Origin: Sphingobium sp.
Lineage (GTDB): Bacteria > Pseudomonadota > Alphaproteobacteria > Sphingomonadales > Sphingomonadaceae
DNA: 38,742 nt
Direction: 5' to 3'
Assembly: GCA_013911745.1 (NCBI GenBank)
Contig: JACESO010000020.1
Coordinates: 1-38,742, forward strand
Below, piece after piece: positions 19,047-27,650 of this stretch. Position 1 is the stretch's first letter, and each line of letters opens with the position of its first letter. Below the pieces are notes generated by a model. The model was not told the DNA's origin. It did no database searches and saw nothing but the letters and a program-made list of their open reading frames with translations. The position numbers were made by a program, and so were the translations under genes.

Positions 19047-19979
19047 TCAGCCGAAATGATAGGCCTGGGCGATCTCCTGCCCCAGGCGGTTCGTCATCAT
19101 GAGGCCGCCCTGCACCGTCTCATGCAGGCCGCGCCGGAAGATTTCGCCGCTGTCCTGCGCCTCCAGCCCCGCGACCAATTCTTGCACCGTGTCATGGCAC
19201 GCCGCACGCGCATTGTGCCATCCGGCAAGCCGGTTGAGTCGATAGGCCAGTTGATCGTAGCAATAGGCGACGCTGCGCGGGAACAGCCGGTTCAGCATCA
19301 GGAAATCGGTGATCTGCCACGGCGTGTAGGTGCCGCCATAGACATGATGATAAGCGCGCGCGCCCGACAGGGCGTACAGCACCGACGTCCACTGATAATG
19401 ATCGCGATTGCCGCCGATCACCTCGGTTTCGGGCAACAGCACATAATATTTGACGTCCAGCAGGCGCAGCGTCATCTGCGCCCGTTCCAGTGCGGAGCCG
19501 GTCCGCAGGAAATCATGCCCCTCGTTGCGCAGCTGCCCCGAATGCGCCGCGCCGCGGAAGGTCATGACGCGGGTCTTCACCCAGTCGATGAGCGCCGGCA
19601 GCTGCTGGCGAGCCTCCGACACGTCATAGCTGTCGAGCTTGCGCCAGCCTTCGTTCAGCGCTTCCCACATGTCCTGCGTCAACATGGTGCGGGCGGACTT
19701 GGCGTTGGCACGCGCCTTGAGCAGGCAGGCCCGGATGGAACTGGGATTGTCGAGGTCGAGCATCAGCCAGGCGATGGCGTCACCCTCCGTGACGATCGTG
19801 CCGTCGGGGAATTGATGCCCCGCCCCGGTCGCGCGCACGACCGAACGCCATTCGTCCCGATGATGCGCGCCAGGCAGGATCGCCATCCGCTGTCCCATGG
19901 TGAGCAGTCGGGCGGTTGCTTCGGCGCGCTCCATGTAGCGCGCCATCCAGAAGAGGTTTTCTGCGGTCCGGCTCAGCAT
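19047..19979 (-). CDS. Alpha-E domain-containing protein
   Basis: A 310-residue all-helical protein of the alpha-E family, recognised by its start MLSRTAENLFWMARYMERAE and the NRLAGW segment in the second half. Proteins of this family always accompany circularly permuted ATP-grasp and transglutaminase-like genes. They are thought to act with the ligase, but no activity is established. The ATG at 19979 is four bases past the stop of the ATP-grasp gene, so the two are coupled. Confidence 0.92.
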   Translation of the reverse strand: MLSRTAENLFWMARYMERAEATARLLTMGQRMAILPGAHHRDEWRSVVRATGAGHQFPDGTIVTEGDAIAWLMLDLDNPSSIRACLLKARANAKSARTMLTQDMWEALNEGWRKLDSYDVSEARQQLPALIDWVKTRVMTFRGAAHSGQLRNEGHDFLRTGSALERAQMTLRLLDVKYYVLLPETEVIGGNRDHYQWTSVLYALSGARAYHHVYGGTYTPWQITDFLMLNRLFPRSVAYCYDQLAYRLNRLAGWHNARAACHDTVQELVAGLEAQDSGEIFRRGLHETVQGGLMMTNRLGQEIAQAYHFG

Positions 19980-19983
19980 GTCA

Positions 19984-21393
19984 TCAATCCTGCAGAACCC
20001 AGGTGTCCTTGACCCCGCCACCCTGGCTGGAATTCACCACCAGCGATCCTTCGGTCAGCGCGACTCGGGTAAGGCCGCCGGGGACGAGGCGGATTTGTTT
20101 ACCCACCAGGCAGTAGGGACGAAAATCCGCATGGCGGCCAACCACTGCCGCTGGGCCGAGCGTCGGCACCGTGGAGAGATCGAGCGTCGGTTGCGCGATG
20201 AACTCGCCCGGATTGGCCCTGATGCGATCGGCATAGGCCGCGATCTCATCCTTGGTGGACTTGGGTCCGATCAGCATGCCGTAACCGCCCGACCCATGCA
20301 CTTCCTTGGCGACCAGTTCGTGCAGATTCTCCAGCACATAGGCGAGTTCGTCGGGCTTCCCGCACTGCCAAGTCTGGATATTGTCCAGGATCGGCTTTTC
20401 CCCAAGGTAAAAGCGGATCATCTCCGGCACATAGATATAGACGGCCTTGTCATCCGCTATGCCCGATCCGGGCGCGGACGCCAGCGTCACGCCGCCATTG
20501 CGATAGACGTTGAAGATGCCCGGCACGCCCAGCAGGCTGTCGGGGCGGAAAACCAGCGGATCGATATATTCGTCGTCGATACGGCGATAGATGACGTCGA
20601 CCGCTTTCGGCCCCAGCGTCGTCTTCATCCAGACGCGGTCGTCTTCGACGAACAGGTCCGCCGGTTCGACCAGTTCGACGCCCATCAGGTCGGCGAGGAA
20701 ACTATGCTCATAATAGGCGCTGTTGAGCGAGCCGGGCGTGAGCACCACCACCACCGGATCGCCCTTGCAGGCGGGCGGCGCGACCTCCTTGAGCGACTTC
20801 AGCAGCTCGGCGGGGTAATCGTCCACCGGCGCGACCACCCCTTGCGCGAAAAGCTCCGGGAACATGCGCGTCATGATCTCGCGATTTTCCAGCATGTAGG
20901 ACACGCCGGAGGGGGTGCGGCAATTGTCTTCCAGCACCTCGAAACTGCCCGGCCCCGTCCGCACGATATCGATGCCGACGATATGGCTGTACACTTTGCC
21001 GGGCGGCGTGAAGTCCGCCATTTCGGCAAGATAAGCGCTGTTCTGGTAAATGATGTCGGCGGGCATGATGCCGGCCTTCACGATTTCCCCGCGATGATAG
21101 ACGTCATGCAAAAAGGCGTTGAGCGCGCGGGCGCGCTGGCGAATGCCCTTGTCCAGGATGCGCCATTCCTGCGCCGTGAAGATGCGGGGCAGCAGGTCGA
21201 ACGGGATCAGCCGTTCCGGGTCGCCCCCTTCCCCGTAAACCGCGAAGGTGATGCCGATGCGGCGGAAGATCGCTTCGGCCTCGTCCATGCGGCGATTGAG
21301 CCCGGCGATGCCGGTTCGTTCCACCCACTGCTGCACTTCGTCGTAACAGCCTCGGATCGAACCGTCAGGCTCAAACATCTCATGGAAGGGCAA
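19984..21393 (-). CDS. Circularly permuted type 2 ATP-grasp protein
   Basis: A 469-residue member of the circularly permuted ATP-grasp family (DUF404/DUF407 type), predicted to ligate amides or peptides using ATP. Typical segments are MFEPDGSIRGCYDEVQQW, FEVLEDNCRTPSGVSYMLENR, the glycine-rich LTPGSLNSAYYEHSFLA, and GSGGYGMLIGP near the C-terminus. The chosen start is TTG at 21393, because GGGAGG lies nine bases upstream; ATG at 21378 would remove five residues. Much longer versions enter non-coding sequence. It is the first gene of the Anbu cluster. A 9-base motif is repeated upstream. Confidence 0.9.
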   Translation of the reverse strand: MPFHEMFEPDGSIRGCYDEVQQWVERTGIAGLNRRMDEAEAIFRRIGITFAVYGEGGDPERLIPFDLLPRIFTAQEWRILDKGIRQRARALNAFLHDVYHRGEIVKAGIMPADIIYQNSAYLAEMADFTPPGKVYSHIVGIDIVRTGPGSFEVLEDNCRTPSGVSYMLENREIMTRMFPELFAQGVVAPVDDYPAELLKSLKEVAPPACKGDPVVVVLTPGSLNSAYYEHSFLADLMGVELVEPADLFVEDDRVWMKTTLGPKAVDVIYRRIDDEYIDPLVFRPDSLLGVPGIFNVYRNGGVTLASAPGSGIADDKAVYIYVPEMIRFYLGEKPILDNIQTWQCGKPDELAYVLENLHELVAKEVHGSGGYGMLIGPKSTKDEIAAYADRIRANPGEFIAQPTLDLSTVPTLGPAAVVGRHADFRPYCLVGKQIRLVPGGLTRVALTEGSLVVNSSQGGGVKDTWVLQD

Positions 21394-21431
21394 GTGGACA
21401 ATCCTCCCTCGGCCATTGGGCCGGTTGTGCG

Positions 21432-21470
21432 TTGCAACAGTAGGGCGCGGCGGAACCGCGATTGCAACAG
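21432..21470. repeat. Direct repeats TTGCAACAG upstream of the Anbu operon
   Basis: Two identical copies, at 21432-21440 and 21462-21470, with a period of 30 bases (about three helical turns), lie 39-77 bases upstream of the first gene of the operon. A third copy occurs at 12108-12116 upstream of ahpC. The phasing suggests a regulator site, but no regulator is known. Confidence 0.4.
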
Positions 21471-21672
21471 AAAAAATGCCGTGAATGCCTGGCGCCTGTC
21501 CTAAAACGTGCAAAGGCTGATAAAGACGCCATGACGTCAGGCACTTCCCTGTCCGACCATGCGGCAGTCTTCACAGGCGCGATGCCTGATCTTGCTCTGC
21601 CCTTTCCCGCGCAACGGGGAATTGGGGCACAGATGGCCGAACAGGATTTTCGCACATCCCGCAAAAGGCCCG

Positions 21673-21701
21673 TTGACCGCTCCCCATCGCCTGCGTATAG
21701 C
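21673..21701 (+). promoter_or_regulatory. Promoter of the tRNA-Met gene
   Basis: TTGACC (21673-21678), a 17-base spacer and TATAGC (21696-21701) lie 39 bases upstream of the mature tRNA 5' end. Both boxes are close to the sigma-70 consensus. The rest of 21394-21740 holds no convincing gene. Confidence 0.75.
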
Positions 21702-21740
21702 GCCGCCTCACCACGGGGCCGTCGCCCCGATAGCCCATGG

Positions 21741-21817
21741 GGCGGAGTAGCTCAGCCGGTTAGAGCAGCGGAATCATAATCCGCGTGTCGGGGGTTCGAG
21801 TCCCTCCTCCGCTACCA
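21741..21817 (+). tRNA. tRNA-Met (anticodon CAT), elongator
   Basis: A 77-nucleotide cloverleaf. The acceptor GGCGGAG (21741-21747) pairs with CTCCGCT (one G-U pair), then discriminator A and an encoded CCA. D-arm AGCTCAG..TTAGAGC, anticodon stem GCGGA/TCCGC around loop ATCATAA with anticodon CAT, and T-arm GGGGGTTCGAGTCCCTC are present. The absence of a C-A mismatch at the acceptor end and the likeness to alphaproteobacterial tRNAs make it the elongator Met type rather than initiator or Ile2. Confidence 0.95.
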
Positions 21818-21911
21818 TCTGCATCACCCATCCCTTCCACATGCTGCTTGCCTCCTTCCGCAAAGCGCGCCTAAGAGCGGGCAAAACAGCGGTGCAGAGG
21901 ATTGCGAGCGG

Positions 21912-23138
21912 ATGAGTTTCTACGATGTCCTGATCGTCGGTGCCGGCCATGCGGGAGCGCAGGCGGCTATTGCCCTACGCCAAGCGGGGTTCGAGGGCAG
22001 CGTGGGCATGATCGGGGATGAGAAGGATCCGCCCTATGAGCGGCCGCCCCTGTCGAAGGAATATTTTGCCGGCGAAAAGACGTTCGATCGCATCCTGATC
22101 CGCCCTGCCTCTTTCTGGGAAGAGCGCAAGGTCGACCTGCTGCTGGGCAGGCGGGTGAAGAGCGTCGACCCTGAAGGCAGGTTCGTGAACGCGGGCGGCG
22201 AGGAGATCGGCTATGGCAAGCTGATCTGGTGCACCGGCGGATCGCCACGCATGCTGACCTGCAACGGCGCGGGCGCGCAGAATGTCCATGCCGTCCGCCG
22301 CCGCGACGATGTCGACGCGATGATGGGCAAGCTGGACGCGGTGCGTCATGTTACGATCGTCGGCGGCGGCTATATCGGCCTTGAAGCGGCAGCGGTCCTG
22401 ACGAAGTTCGGCAAGCAGGTGGTGCTGCTGGAAGCGCTCGACCGGGTGCTGGCGCGCGTCGCCGGGGAGGAATTGTCGCGCTTCTACGAGGCGGAACACC
22501 GCGCCCATGGCGTGGACCTGCGCACCGGCGCCAGGATGGACTGTATCGAAGTCGTGGACGGCAAGGCCGCGGCCGTGCTGATGGCGGATGGCGAGCGGAT
22601 CGAAACCGACATGGTGATCGTGGGCATCGGCATCGTGCCCGAAACGGGCCCCTTGATCGCGGCGGGTGCTGTGGGGGGCAACGGGGTGGATGTGGACGAA
22701 TATTGCCGCACCTCCCTGCCGGACATCTATGCCGTCGGCGATTGCGCCACCCATGCGAACCGCTTTGCCGGCGGCGCGCATATGCGGGTCGAATCCGTCC
22801 AGAACGCGAATGACCAGGCCAAGACCGCCGTCGCCCACATCCTGGGCAAGGAAGAGCCTTATGATGCCGTCCCCTGGTTCTGGTCGAACCAGTATGACCT
22901 GAAGCTCCAGACGGTCGGCCTCTCGGTCGGCTTCGATCAGACCGTGCTGCGCGGCGACCCGGCGGCGCGCAGCTTTTCCATCGTCTATCTGAAGGGTGGA
23001 AGGGTGATCGCGCTCGACTGCGTCAACGCGGTCAAGGACTATGTGCAGGGGCGCGCCCATGTGCTGTCCGGCGCAATGCTGGACATTGCGCAGCTCGGCG
23101 ACGCCAGCGTGCCGCTGAAGGAGGTTGGGCTCGCCTGA
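21912..23138 (+). CDS. FAD-dependent ferredoxin/rubredoxin reductase-type oxidoreductase
   Basis: A 408-residue pyridine nucleotide-disulfide oxidoreductase family protein of the putidaredoxin/rhodocoxin reductase type. It has an N-terminal FAD motif ([11 protein letters not shown], about residues 9-19) and an internal NAD(P) motif ([11 protein letters not shown]). The second FAD contact is DIYAVGDCA, and a C-terminal domain of about 85 residues ([13 protein letters not shown]) follows. Such enzymes pass electrons from NADH to a 2Fe-2S ferredoxin that feeds P450s or dioxygenases. No ferredoxin or oxygenase gene is adjacent, so the partner is unknown. AGAGGA lies 12 bases upstream of ATG 21912. 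Its stop is three bases from the convergent neighbour's. Confidence 0.9.
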   Translation: MSFYDVLIVGAGHAGAQAAIALRQAGFEGSVGMIGDEKDPPYERPPLSKEYFAGEKTFDRILIRPASFWEERKVDLLLGRRVKSVDPEGRFVNAGGEEIGYGKLIWCTGGSPRMLTCNGAGAQNVHAVRRRDDVDAMMGKLDAVRHVTIVGGGYIGLEAAAVLTKFGKQVVLLEALDRVLARVAGEELSRFYEAEHRAHGVDLRTGARMDCIEVVDGKAAAVLMADGERIETDMVIVGIGIVPETGPLIAAGAVGGNGVDVDEYCRTSLPDIYAVGDCATHANRFAGGAHMRVESVQNANDQAKTAVAHILGKEEPYDAVPWFWSNQYDLKLQTVGLSVGFDQTVLRGDPAARSFSIVYLKGGRVIALDCVNAVKDYVQGRAHVLSGAMLDIAQLGDASVPLKEVGLA

Positions 23139-23141
23139 GCC

Positions 23142-23651
23142 CTAACCGCGAAACATCGCCTTCATCGCCAGTTCCCACGGTCCACCGCGATAGTGCCAGG
23201 CGGCGAGGCCCGCGATGACGATAGGTCGTGGGCGGAAACCGGTGCGCAACGCGTCTGCAAGCGCCCGCGCATCGTCGGGCGACACCTTGTTCTGGACGGT
23301 GATGTGAAGGCGTGGCCTTTGGCTGTCCTGCGGCGTCAGAAGGCCCGCAAAGCCCTCTGCCAGCTCATCGCGCAAGGCCATGAGGTCCAGACTTTCGATT
23401 CGATAGGCGACACCGCGGCCCAGCAGAATGACGTCGCTTAACCGCGCATCGGGCGGCGGCAGGGTGCCGAACCGCTTCAGCCGCCCGGACAGTTCCGGCA
23501 GGATCGATGGCGGCAGGTGATGGAACAGGGTGATATGGGCGGAAAGATGGTTGCGCTCAGGCGGAAAATGCGCCCGGCGCAAAGCATCAGCCCAGGCGAA
23601 ATCGGCCGCGCCCATCAACGCCGTGACGATGATGGGCGCTGGCAAGGTCAT
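23142..23651 (-). CDS. 2'-5' RNA ligase/cyclic phosphodiesterase family protein
   Basis: A 169-residue protein of the 2H phosphoesterase superfamily. The two HxT motifs are His39-Ile-Thr41 (AHITLFHHLP) and His116-Ile-Thr118 (RLHITVQNKV), about 75 residues apart, as the family requires. Members hydrolyse 2',3'-cyclic phosphates or seal 2'-5' bonds in RNA; the true substrate is unknown. The ATG at 23651 overlaps the stop of the upstream peroxiredoxin gene (ATGA), so an eight-residue longer version is unlikely. Confidence 0.85.
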   Translation of the reverse strand: MTLPAPIIVTALMGAADFAWADALRRAHFPPERNHLSAHITLFHHLPPSILPELSGRLKRFGTLPPPDARLSDVILLGRGVAYRIESLDLMALRDELAEGFAGLLTPQDSQRPRLHITVQNKVSPDDARALADALRTGFRPRPIVIAGLAAWHYRGGPWELAMKAMFRG

Positions 23652-24187
23652 GGACGCGGATTGGCCTTCAGCCATGCGAGGACGGGTTCGGGGCTGGTTT
23701 CGCCGTAGGGATCGTCGTCCTCACCCACATCGTTGATGCCCGGCTCCTCGAACCAGGCGACGATCTGGTTGTCGTCGACCACCATCGCATAGCGCCAGCT
23801 GCGCTCGCCAAAGCCCAGATGCTCCTTCTTGACCAGCATGCCCATGCGGCGGGTGAAATCGCCTGACCCATCGGGCAGCATCTTCACGGAATTGACGCCC
23901 AGATGCTTGGCCCACTGATACATGACGAAGGCGTCATTGACCGATATGCAATAGACATCGTCCGCCCCTGCCTCGCGGATATCCTGGCTTGCCCGTTCGA
24001 AGGCCGGGCATTGCTCGGTTGAGCAGGTGGGCGTGAACGCGCCCGGCAGCGAAAATACCACGGCGCGCTTGCCGGCAAAGAGGTCGGCGGTGCGCACATC
24101 CTGCCATCGAAAAGGGTTGGGGCCGTCGATGCTGTCGTCGCGCACCCGCGTCTTGAGGACCACATCTGGGATGGAGCGTCCGAGCAT
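23648..24187 (-). CDS. Peroxiredoxin, Prx5 (glutathione-dependent) type
   Basis: A 179-residue atypical peroxiredoxin with the peroxidatic cysteine Cys55 in LPGAFTPTCSTEQC and a second cysteine at position 60. The pattern GAFTPTCS is characteristic of the Prx5/AhpE-like group, which uses glutathione/glutaredoxin or thioredoxin. The start has an AAAGGAG site. It is coupled by overlap to the downstream RNA ligase-like gene and divergent from a small membrane protein gene. It is separate from the AhpC/AhpF pair, giving a second peroxide defence route in the window. Confidence 0.92.
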   Translation of the reverse strand: MLGRSIPDVVLKTRVRDDSIDGPNPFRWQDVRTADLFAGKRAVVFSLPGAFTPTCSTEQCPAFERASQDIREAGADDVYCISVNDAFVMYQWAKHLGVNSVKMLPDGSGDFTRRMGMLVKKEHLGFGERSWRYAMVVDDNQIVAWFEEPGINDVGEDDDPYGETSPEPVLAWLKANPRP

Positions 24188-24299
24188 GCATATCTCCTTT
24201 GGGAAGCCCGCGCCGCTTTCGCGCGGAACCGATTCGGTATAGGATCAGGCAGAGGCGCCCGGCAAGCCGGCGACCAAGGGAGAGGGGGTAACACGCATC

Positions 24300-24722
24300 A
24301 TGTCCACGTCGCGTTCCGTCACCATCATCGGCATCGTCCTGCTGCTCTGGAACCTGATGGGCGTCGCCGCCTGGGTCATGCAATATGGCATGGACCTCAC
24401 CGGACTGGCAAAGACCGATCCTGTGGGCGCGCGCATCTTCGCTGAAATGCCGTCCTGGCTGTGGGTGGTCTATGCCGTGGCGGTCGGCGCCGGCACACTG
24501 GGCGCGCTGCTGTTGCTGATGAAGAAGGCGGCCGCCGCCACCCTGTTCCTCGTGTCGCTGATCGCGGTGCTGGTCCAGTTCGGCTATACGCTGGGCGCTA
24601 CCGACCTGATCGCGCAAAAGGGGATCGTTGTCGCGGCGGGCTTCCCCGCCCTGGTCATCCTGATCGCGATCGTGCAGCTCGCCTATGCCCGGTCGCTGGT
24701 GGCGAAGGACGTGTTGAGATAG
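24300..24722 (+). CDS. Small four-helix membrane protein, function unknown
   Basis: A 140-residue protein with four predicted membrane helices (about 8-28, 52-72, 76-96, 108-130) and a short basic C-terminus. I know similar sphingomonad proteins only as 'hypothetical' or loosely 'sugar transporter-like', and see no motif to support a transporter function. The ATG follows a GGGAG-type site. It is convergent with mltG, with four bases between stops. Confidence 0.7.
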   Translation: MSTSRSVTIIGIVLLLWNLMGVAAWVMQYGMDLTGLAKTDPVGARIFAEMPSWLWVVYAVAVGAGTLGALLLLMKKAAAATLFLVSLIAVLVQFGYTLGATDLIAQKGIVVAAGFPALVILIAIVQLAYARSLVAKDVLR

Positions 24723-24726
24723 CGAA

Positions 24727-25725
24727 TTAAAGCTCGCCGCGGGCGCGCCGGATTTCGAACCATTTGCGCACATTCTCATTATGCTGCTGGTAGGTGTCTG
24801 CGAAAATGTGGCCGCCCTTCCCGTCCGCGACGAAATAGAGCGCCCTCGTCTTTTCGGGGTGCAGCACGGCGAAGATAGACAGCCGACCCGGATTGGCGAT
24901 CGGCCCCTTGGGCAGTCCGACCATCGCATAGGTATTATAGTCGTTGACCGCGGCGATTTCCGACTTGCGGATGCGCCGCCCCAGCGGCTTGCCCCGGGTG
25001 ATCGGATAGATGATCGTGGGATCGGCCTGCAACATCATGTTCGTGCGCAGGCGGTTGTAATAGACCCCGGCGACGGTCGGCCGTTCGGCGGGAACGGCGG
25101 TTTCCTTTTCCACGATGCTGGCCAGGATGACGGCCTCCCTGGGCGTCTTGACCAGCAAGCCGGGTTCGCGGCCGGGCCATAGCTGCGCCAATTCCTTGTC
25201 CATCGCCGCCTGCATCCGCTTCAACACGGCGACGCGCGGCTCGCCCTTGTCGAAGGCATAGCTGTCGGGGAGGACGCTGCCTTCTTCCGGCACTGGGATG
25301 GTGCCGGTCAATTGATCGTTCGCCATCAATCGCTCATGCACTAGGATGGACGGCATGCCTTCGGGGATGGTGATGAGGCGGGTCACCGTCTTGCCGCCCT
25401 GAAGGATGGACAGGATGTCGCTGTTGCTGGCACCTGCGGGAATGTGGAACTCGCCGGCCTTGATCGGTTTCGATCCGCCGAAAACCTTCGCCCGGGTCAG
25501 GAATGCGTCGGCGGAGCGCACCGCGCCTGCCTGCTTCAACAGGACAGCGGCGTCGGACAGGGTCGCGCCTTCGCGCACGGTGATGCTGACATCCTGCGCC
25601 GCCGGGCCTTTTTCGGTCCAGCCGATGACGAAGCGGAAGCCGACGAAGGCAGCGACAGCTAAGCCGAGCAGCAGGATGACGCAACCAAAGCGGCGCGCGG
25701 GCGTGGAGCGGGCAGGGCGAGCCAT
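24727..25725 (-). CDS. mltG: Endolytic murein transglycosylase MltG
   Basis: A 332-residue inner-membrane enzyme that cleaves nascent glycan strands and helps set their length. One N-terminal helix (about 15-35), a LysM-like/YceG N-domain and the catalytic segment ILASIVEKETAVPAERPTVAGVYYNRL are present; the Glu pair at 206/208 includes the invariant catalytic acid. It is the last gene of the minus-strand fab cluster, 54 bases after fabF; the association of mltG with fabF is widespread. A stretch near 100-125 (LQGGKTVTRLITIPEGM) is family-typical. Confidence 0.95.
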   Translation of the reverse strand: MARPARSTPARRFGCVILLLGLAVAAFVGFRFVIGWTEKGPAAQDVSITVREGATLSDAAVLLKQAGAVRSADAFLTRAKVFGGSKPIKAGEFHIPAGASNSDILSILQGGKTVTRLITIPEGMPSILVHERLMANDQLTGTIPVPEEGSVLPDSYAFDKGEPRVAVLKRMQAAMDKELAQLWPGREPGLLVKTPREAVILASIVEKETAVPAERPTVAGVYYNRLRTNMMLQADPTIIYPITRGKPLGRRIRKSEIAAVNDYNTYAMVGLPKGPIANPGRLSIFAVLHPEKTRALYFVADGKGGHIFADTYQQHNENVRKWFEIRRARGEL

Positions 25726-25779
25726 GTCAGCCTTCCATTCCCCCGCCGCCGCCGGGGTGCGGCAAAGCAGGCAGCGGGA

Positions 25780-27039
25780 TCACACCGCCTTCATGATGAG
25801 GGAGGCGTTGGTGCCGCCGAAGCCGAAGCTGTTGTTCAGCACCGCACGGACCTTCCGTTCCTTGGCCACATGCGGAACCAGGTCGACGCCCTTGCAGCTC
25901 TCGCTCGGTTCATCGAGGTTGAGTGTCGGCGGAACGATCTGGTCGCGGATGGCGAGGATGCAGAAGATGCTCTCCACCGCGCCCGCGCCACCCAGCAGAT
26001 GGCCGATGGCCGACTTGGTCGACGACATCGACATGGTCGACAGATGCTCCCCGAACAGCCGCTTCACCGCCCCCAATTCCAGCTCGTCGCCGAGCGGAGT
26101 CGAAGTGCCGTGCGCGTTCACATAGTCGATATCCGCCAGGCTGAGCCCCGACTTCTTCAGCGCCATTTCCATGGAGCGATAGCCGCCATTGCCTTCCGGA
26201 TGGGGCGCGGTGACATGATAGGCGTCACCCGACAGGCCGTAGCCGATAACCTCGGCATAGATTTTCGCGCCGCGCGCCTTGGCTCGCTCATATTCCTCGA
26301 GCACGACCACGCCCGCGCCCTCGCCCATGACGAATCCGTCGCGGTTGACGTCGTAGGGGCGGCTCGCCTTTTCCGGAGTGTCGTTGAAGCTGGTGCTGAG
26401 CGCGCGGGCCTGTGCGAAGCCGGCGATGCCGATCGGGCAGATCGCGCTTTCCGCGCCGCCCGCCAGCATCACATCGGCGTCGTCCATCGCGATCATGCGG
26501 GCGGCGTCGCCGATCGAGTGCGCACCCGTCGAGCAAGCCGTGACGACGGCATGGTTCGGCCCCATCAAGCCGTATTTGATCGAGACCTGCCCGGAAATCA
26601 GATTGATGAGGCGGCCGTGGACGAAGTGGGGCGACACGCGGCCCGGCCCCTTGTTCGCAAGCACCAGCGATTCGCTCTCGATGCCCGGCAGGCCGCCGAT
26701 GCCCGATCCGATCGAGCAGCCGGCGCGCAGCCGCTCTTCCTCGCTCATATTGTCGAGGCCGGCGTCGCGCAGCGCCTGGCTGGCGGCGGAAATGCCGTAG
26801 ACGATGAAGGGGTCGACCTGCCGCTGGATTTTGTGATCGACGTCGATCGACGGATCATAAGCCCATTCGTGGCCGACCGGCTTCACTTCGCACGCGATGC
26901 GGCATTTGTAATCGGTCGCGTCGAAGCGCGTGATCGTAGCCGCGCCGGACTTGGCCGCGATGATGTTCTTCCAGCTGGTTTCCACATCCCCGCCGAGCGG
27001 GCTGACCATGCCAAGGCCGGTGACGACGACACGACGCAT
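25780..27039 (-). CDS. fabF: Beta-ketoacyl-ACP synthase II
   Basis: A 419-residue condensing enzyme for chain elongation of fatty acids on ACP. The nucleophile is Cys169 (TACSTGAHS); the two catalytic histidines are His310 (NAHGTSTPLGD) and His347 (SAIGHLLGGAGA), with Lys342. The N-terminus MRRVVVTGLGMVSPLG sets the start at 27039; a 23-residue upstream extension is basic and foreign. It is downstream of acpP, with a terminator-like hairpin between. Confidence 0.97.
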   Translation of the reverse strand: MRRVVVTGLGMVSPLGGDVETSWKNIIAAKSGAATITRFDATDYKCRIACEVKPVGHEWAYDPSIDVDHKIQRQVDPFIVYGISAASQALRDAGLDNMSEEERLRAGCSIGSGIGGLPGIESESLVLANKGPGRVSPHFVHGRLINLISGQVSIKYGLMGPNHAVVTACSTGAHSIGDAARMIAMDDADVMLAGGAESAICPIGIAGFAQARALSTSFNDTPEKASRPYDVNRDGFVMGEGAGVVVLEEYERAKARGAKIYAEVIGYGLSGDAYHVTAPHPEGNGGYRSMEMALKKSGLSLADIDYVNAHGTSTPLGDELELGAVKRLFGEHLSTMSMSSTKSAIGHLLGGAGAVESIFCILAIRDQIVPPTLNLDEPSESCKGVDLVPHVAKERKVRAVLNNSFGFGGTNASLIMKAV

Positions 27040-27121
27040 ATACTTGCTCCGATATTCTTCTTCATGGGCTTGCAGCCGCCCATGTAGCCAGTGGCGGCGC
27101 GCTTTCAAACCGCGCGCCAGA

Positions 27122-27168
27122 TAAGAAAAGGCTCCCCCATATTCCGGGATCGCCGGACAGGAGGAGCC
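27122..27168 (-). terminator. Terminator or attenuator between acpP and fabF
   Basis: On the minus strand, GGCTCCTC (27168-27161) pairs with GGGGGAGCC (27138-27130), followed by TTTTCTT (27129-27123). It lies 55 bases past the acpP stop and should end many acpP transcripts, letting acpP be expressed above fabF. Confidence 0.7.
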
Positions 27169-27223
27169 GTTTCTTCACGCAACAGGGGCGGCCCTCCCCA
27201 TGCGGGGTCGGGCCATCGCCGCC

Positions 27224-27457
27224 TTACTGCTTGCTGTCGATATAATCGATGGCGTCCTTGACGGTGGCGATCTTTTCCGCCGCGTCGTCGGGGATTTCCA
27301 CGCCGAATTCTTCTTCGAACGCCATCACCAGTTCAACGATGTCCAGGCTGTCTGCGCCCAGATCGTCGATGAAGCTGGCGTCCTCGGTCACCTTCTCGGC
27401 TTCGACGCCCAGATGCTCGACGACGATTTTCTTTACGCGATCCGCGGTCTCACTCAT
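27224..27457 (-). CDS. acpP: Acyl carrier protein
   Basis: A 77-residue acidic ACP. Ser37 in the DSL motif ([19 protein letters not shown]) carries the 4'-phosphopantetheine arm. Length and composition match the primary AcpP of fatty-acid synthesis. It has its own upstream gap of about 190 bases before the fabG stop, probably with a separate strong promoter, and an AAGGA site before the ATG. Confidence 0.97.
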   Translation of the reverse strand: MSETADRVKKIVVEHLGVEAEKVTEDASFIDDLGADSLDIVELVMAFEEEFGVEIPDDAAEKIATVKDAIDYIDSKQ

Positions 27458-27650
27458 GAGTGGTCCTTCTTACTGGGTATCGTTGATGGTCTGTGAACAA
27501 CCGTTAAGGCATGCCCTAGTGCCAAGCCCCGATAGAGGCAAGAGGGAAGGCCGCCAAGTCCCTTCATCAGGGCAGGGCAATGGTCTGGCAACAAAAGCGC
27601 TCCACCGGCTCGATCGCAAGCTTTCATTCGCCAGAATGCGAGCGGCATCG

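Noticed and set aside
17373-20012. A long plus-strand open frame of almost 880 codons
   Set aside because: It is the antisense shadow of the Anbu cluster genes, which have intact catalytic motifs on the minus strand.
21741-21817. tRNA-Met as attachment site of an integrated element
   Set aside because: No integrase, no repeat of the tRNA 3' end and no change in gene character nearby.
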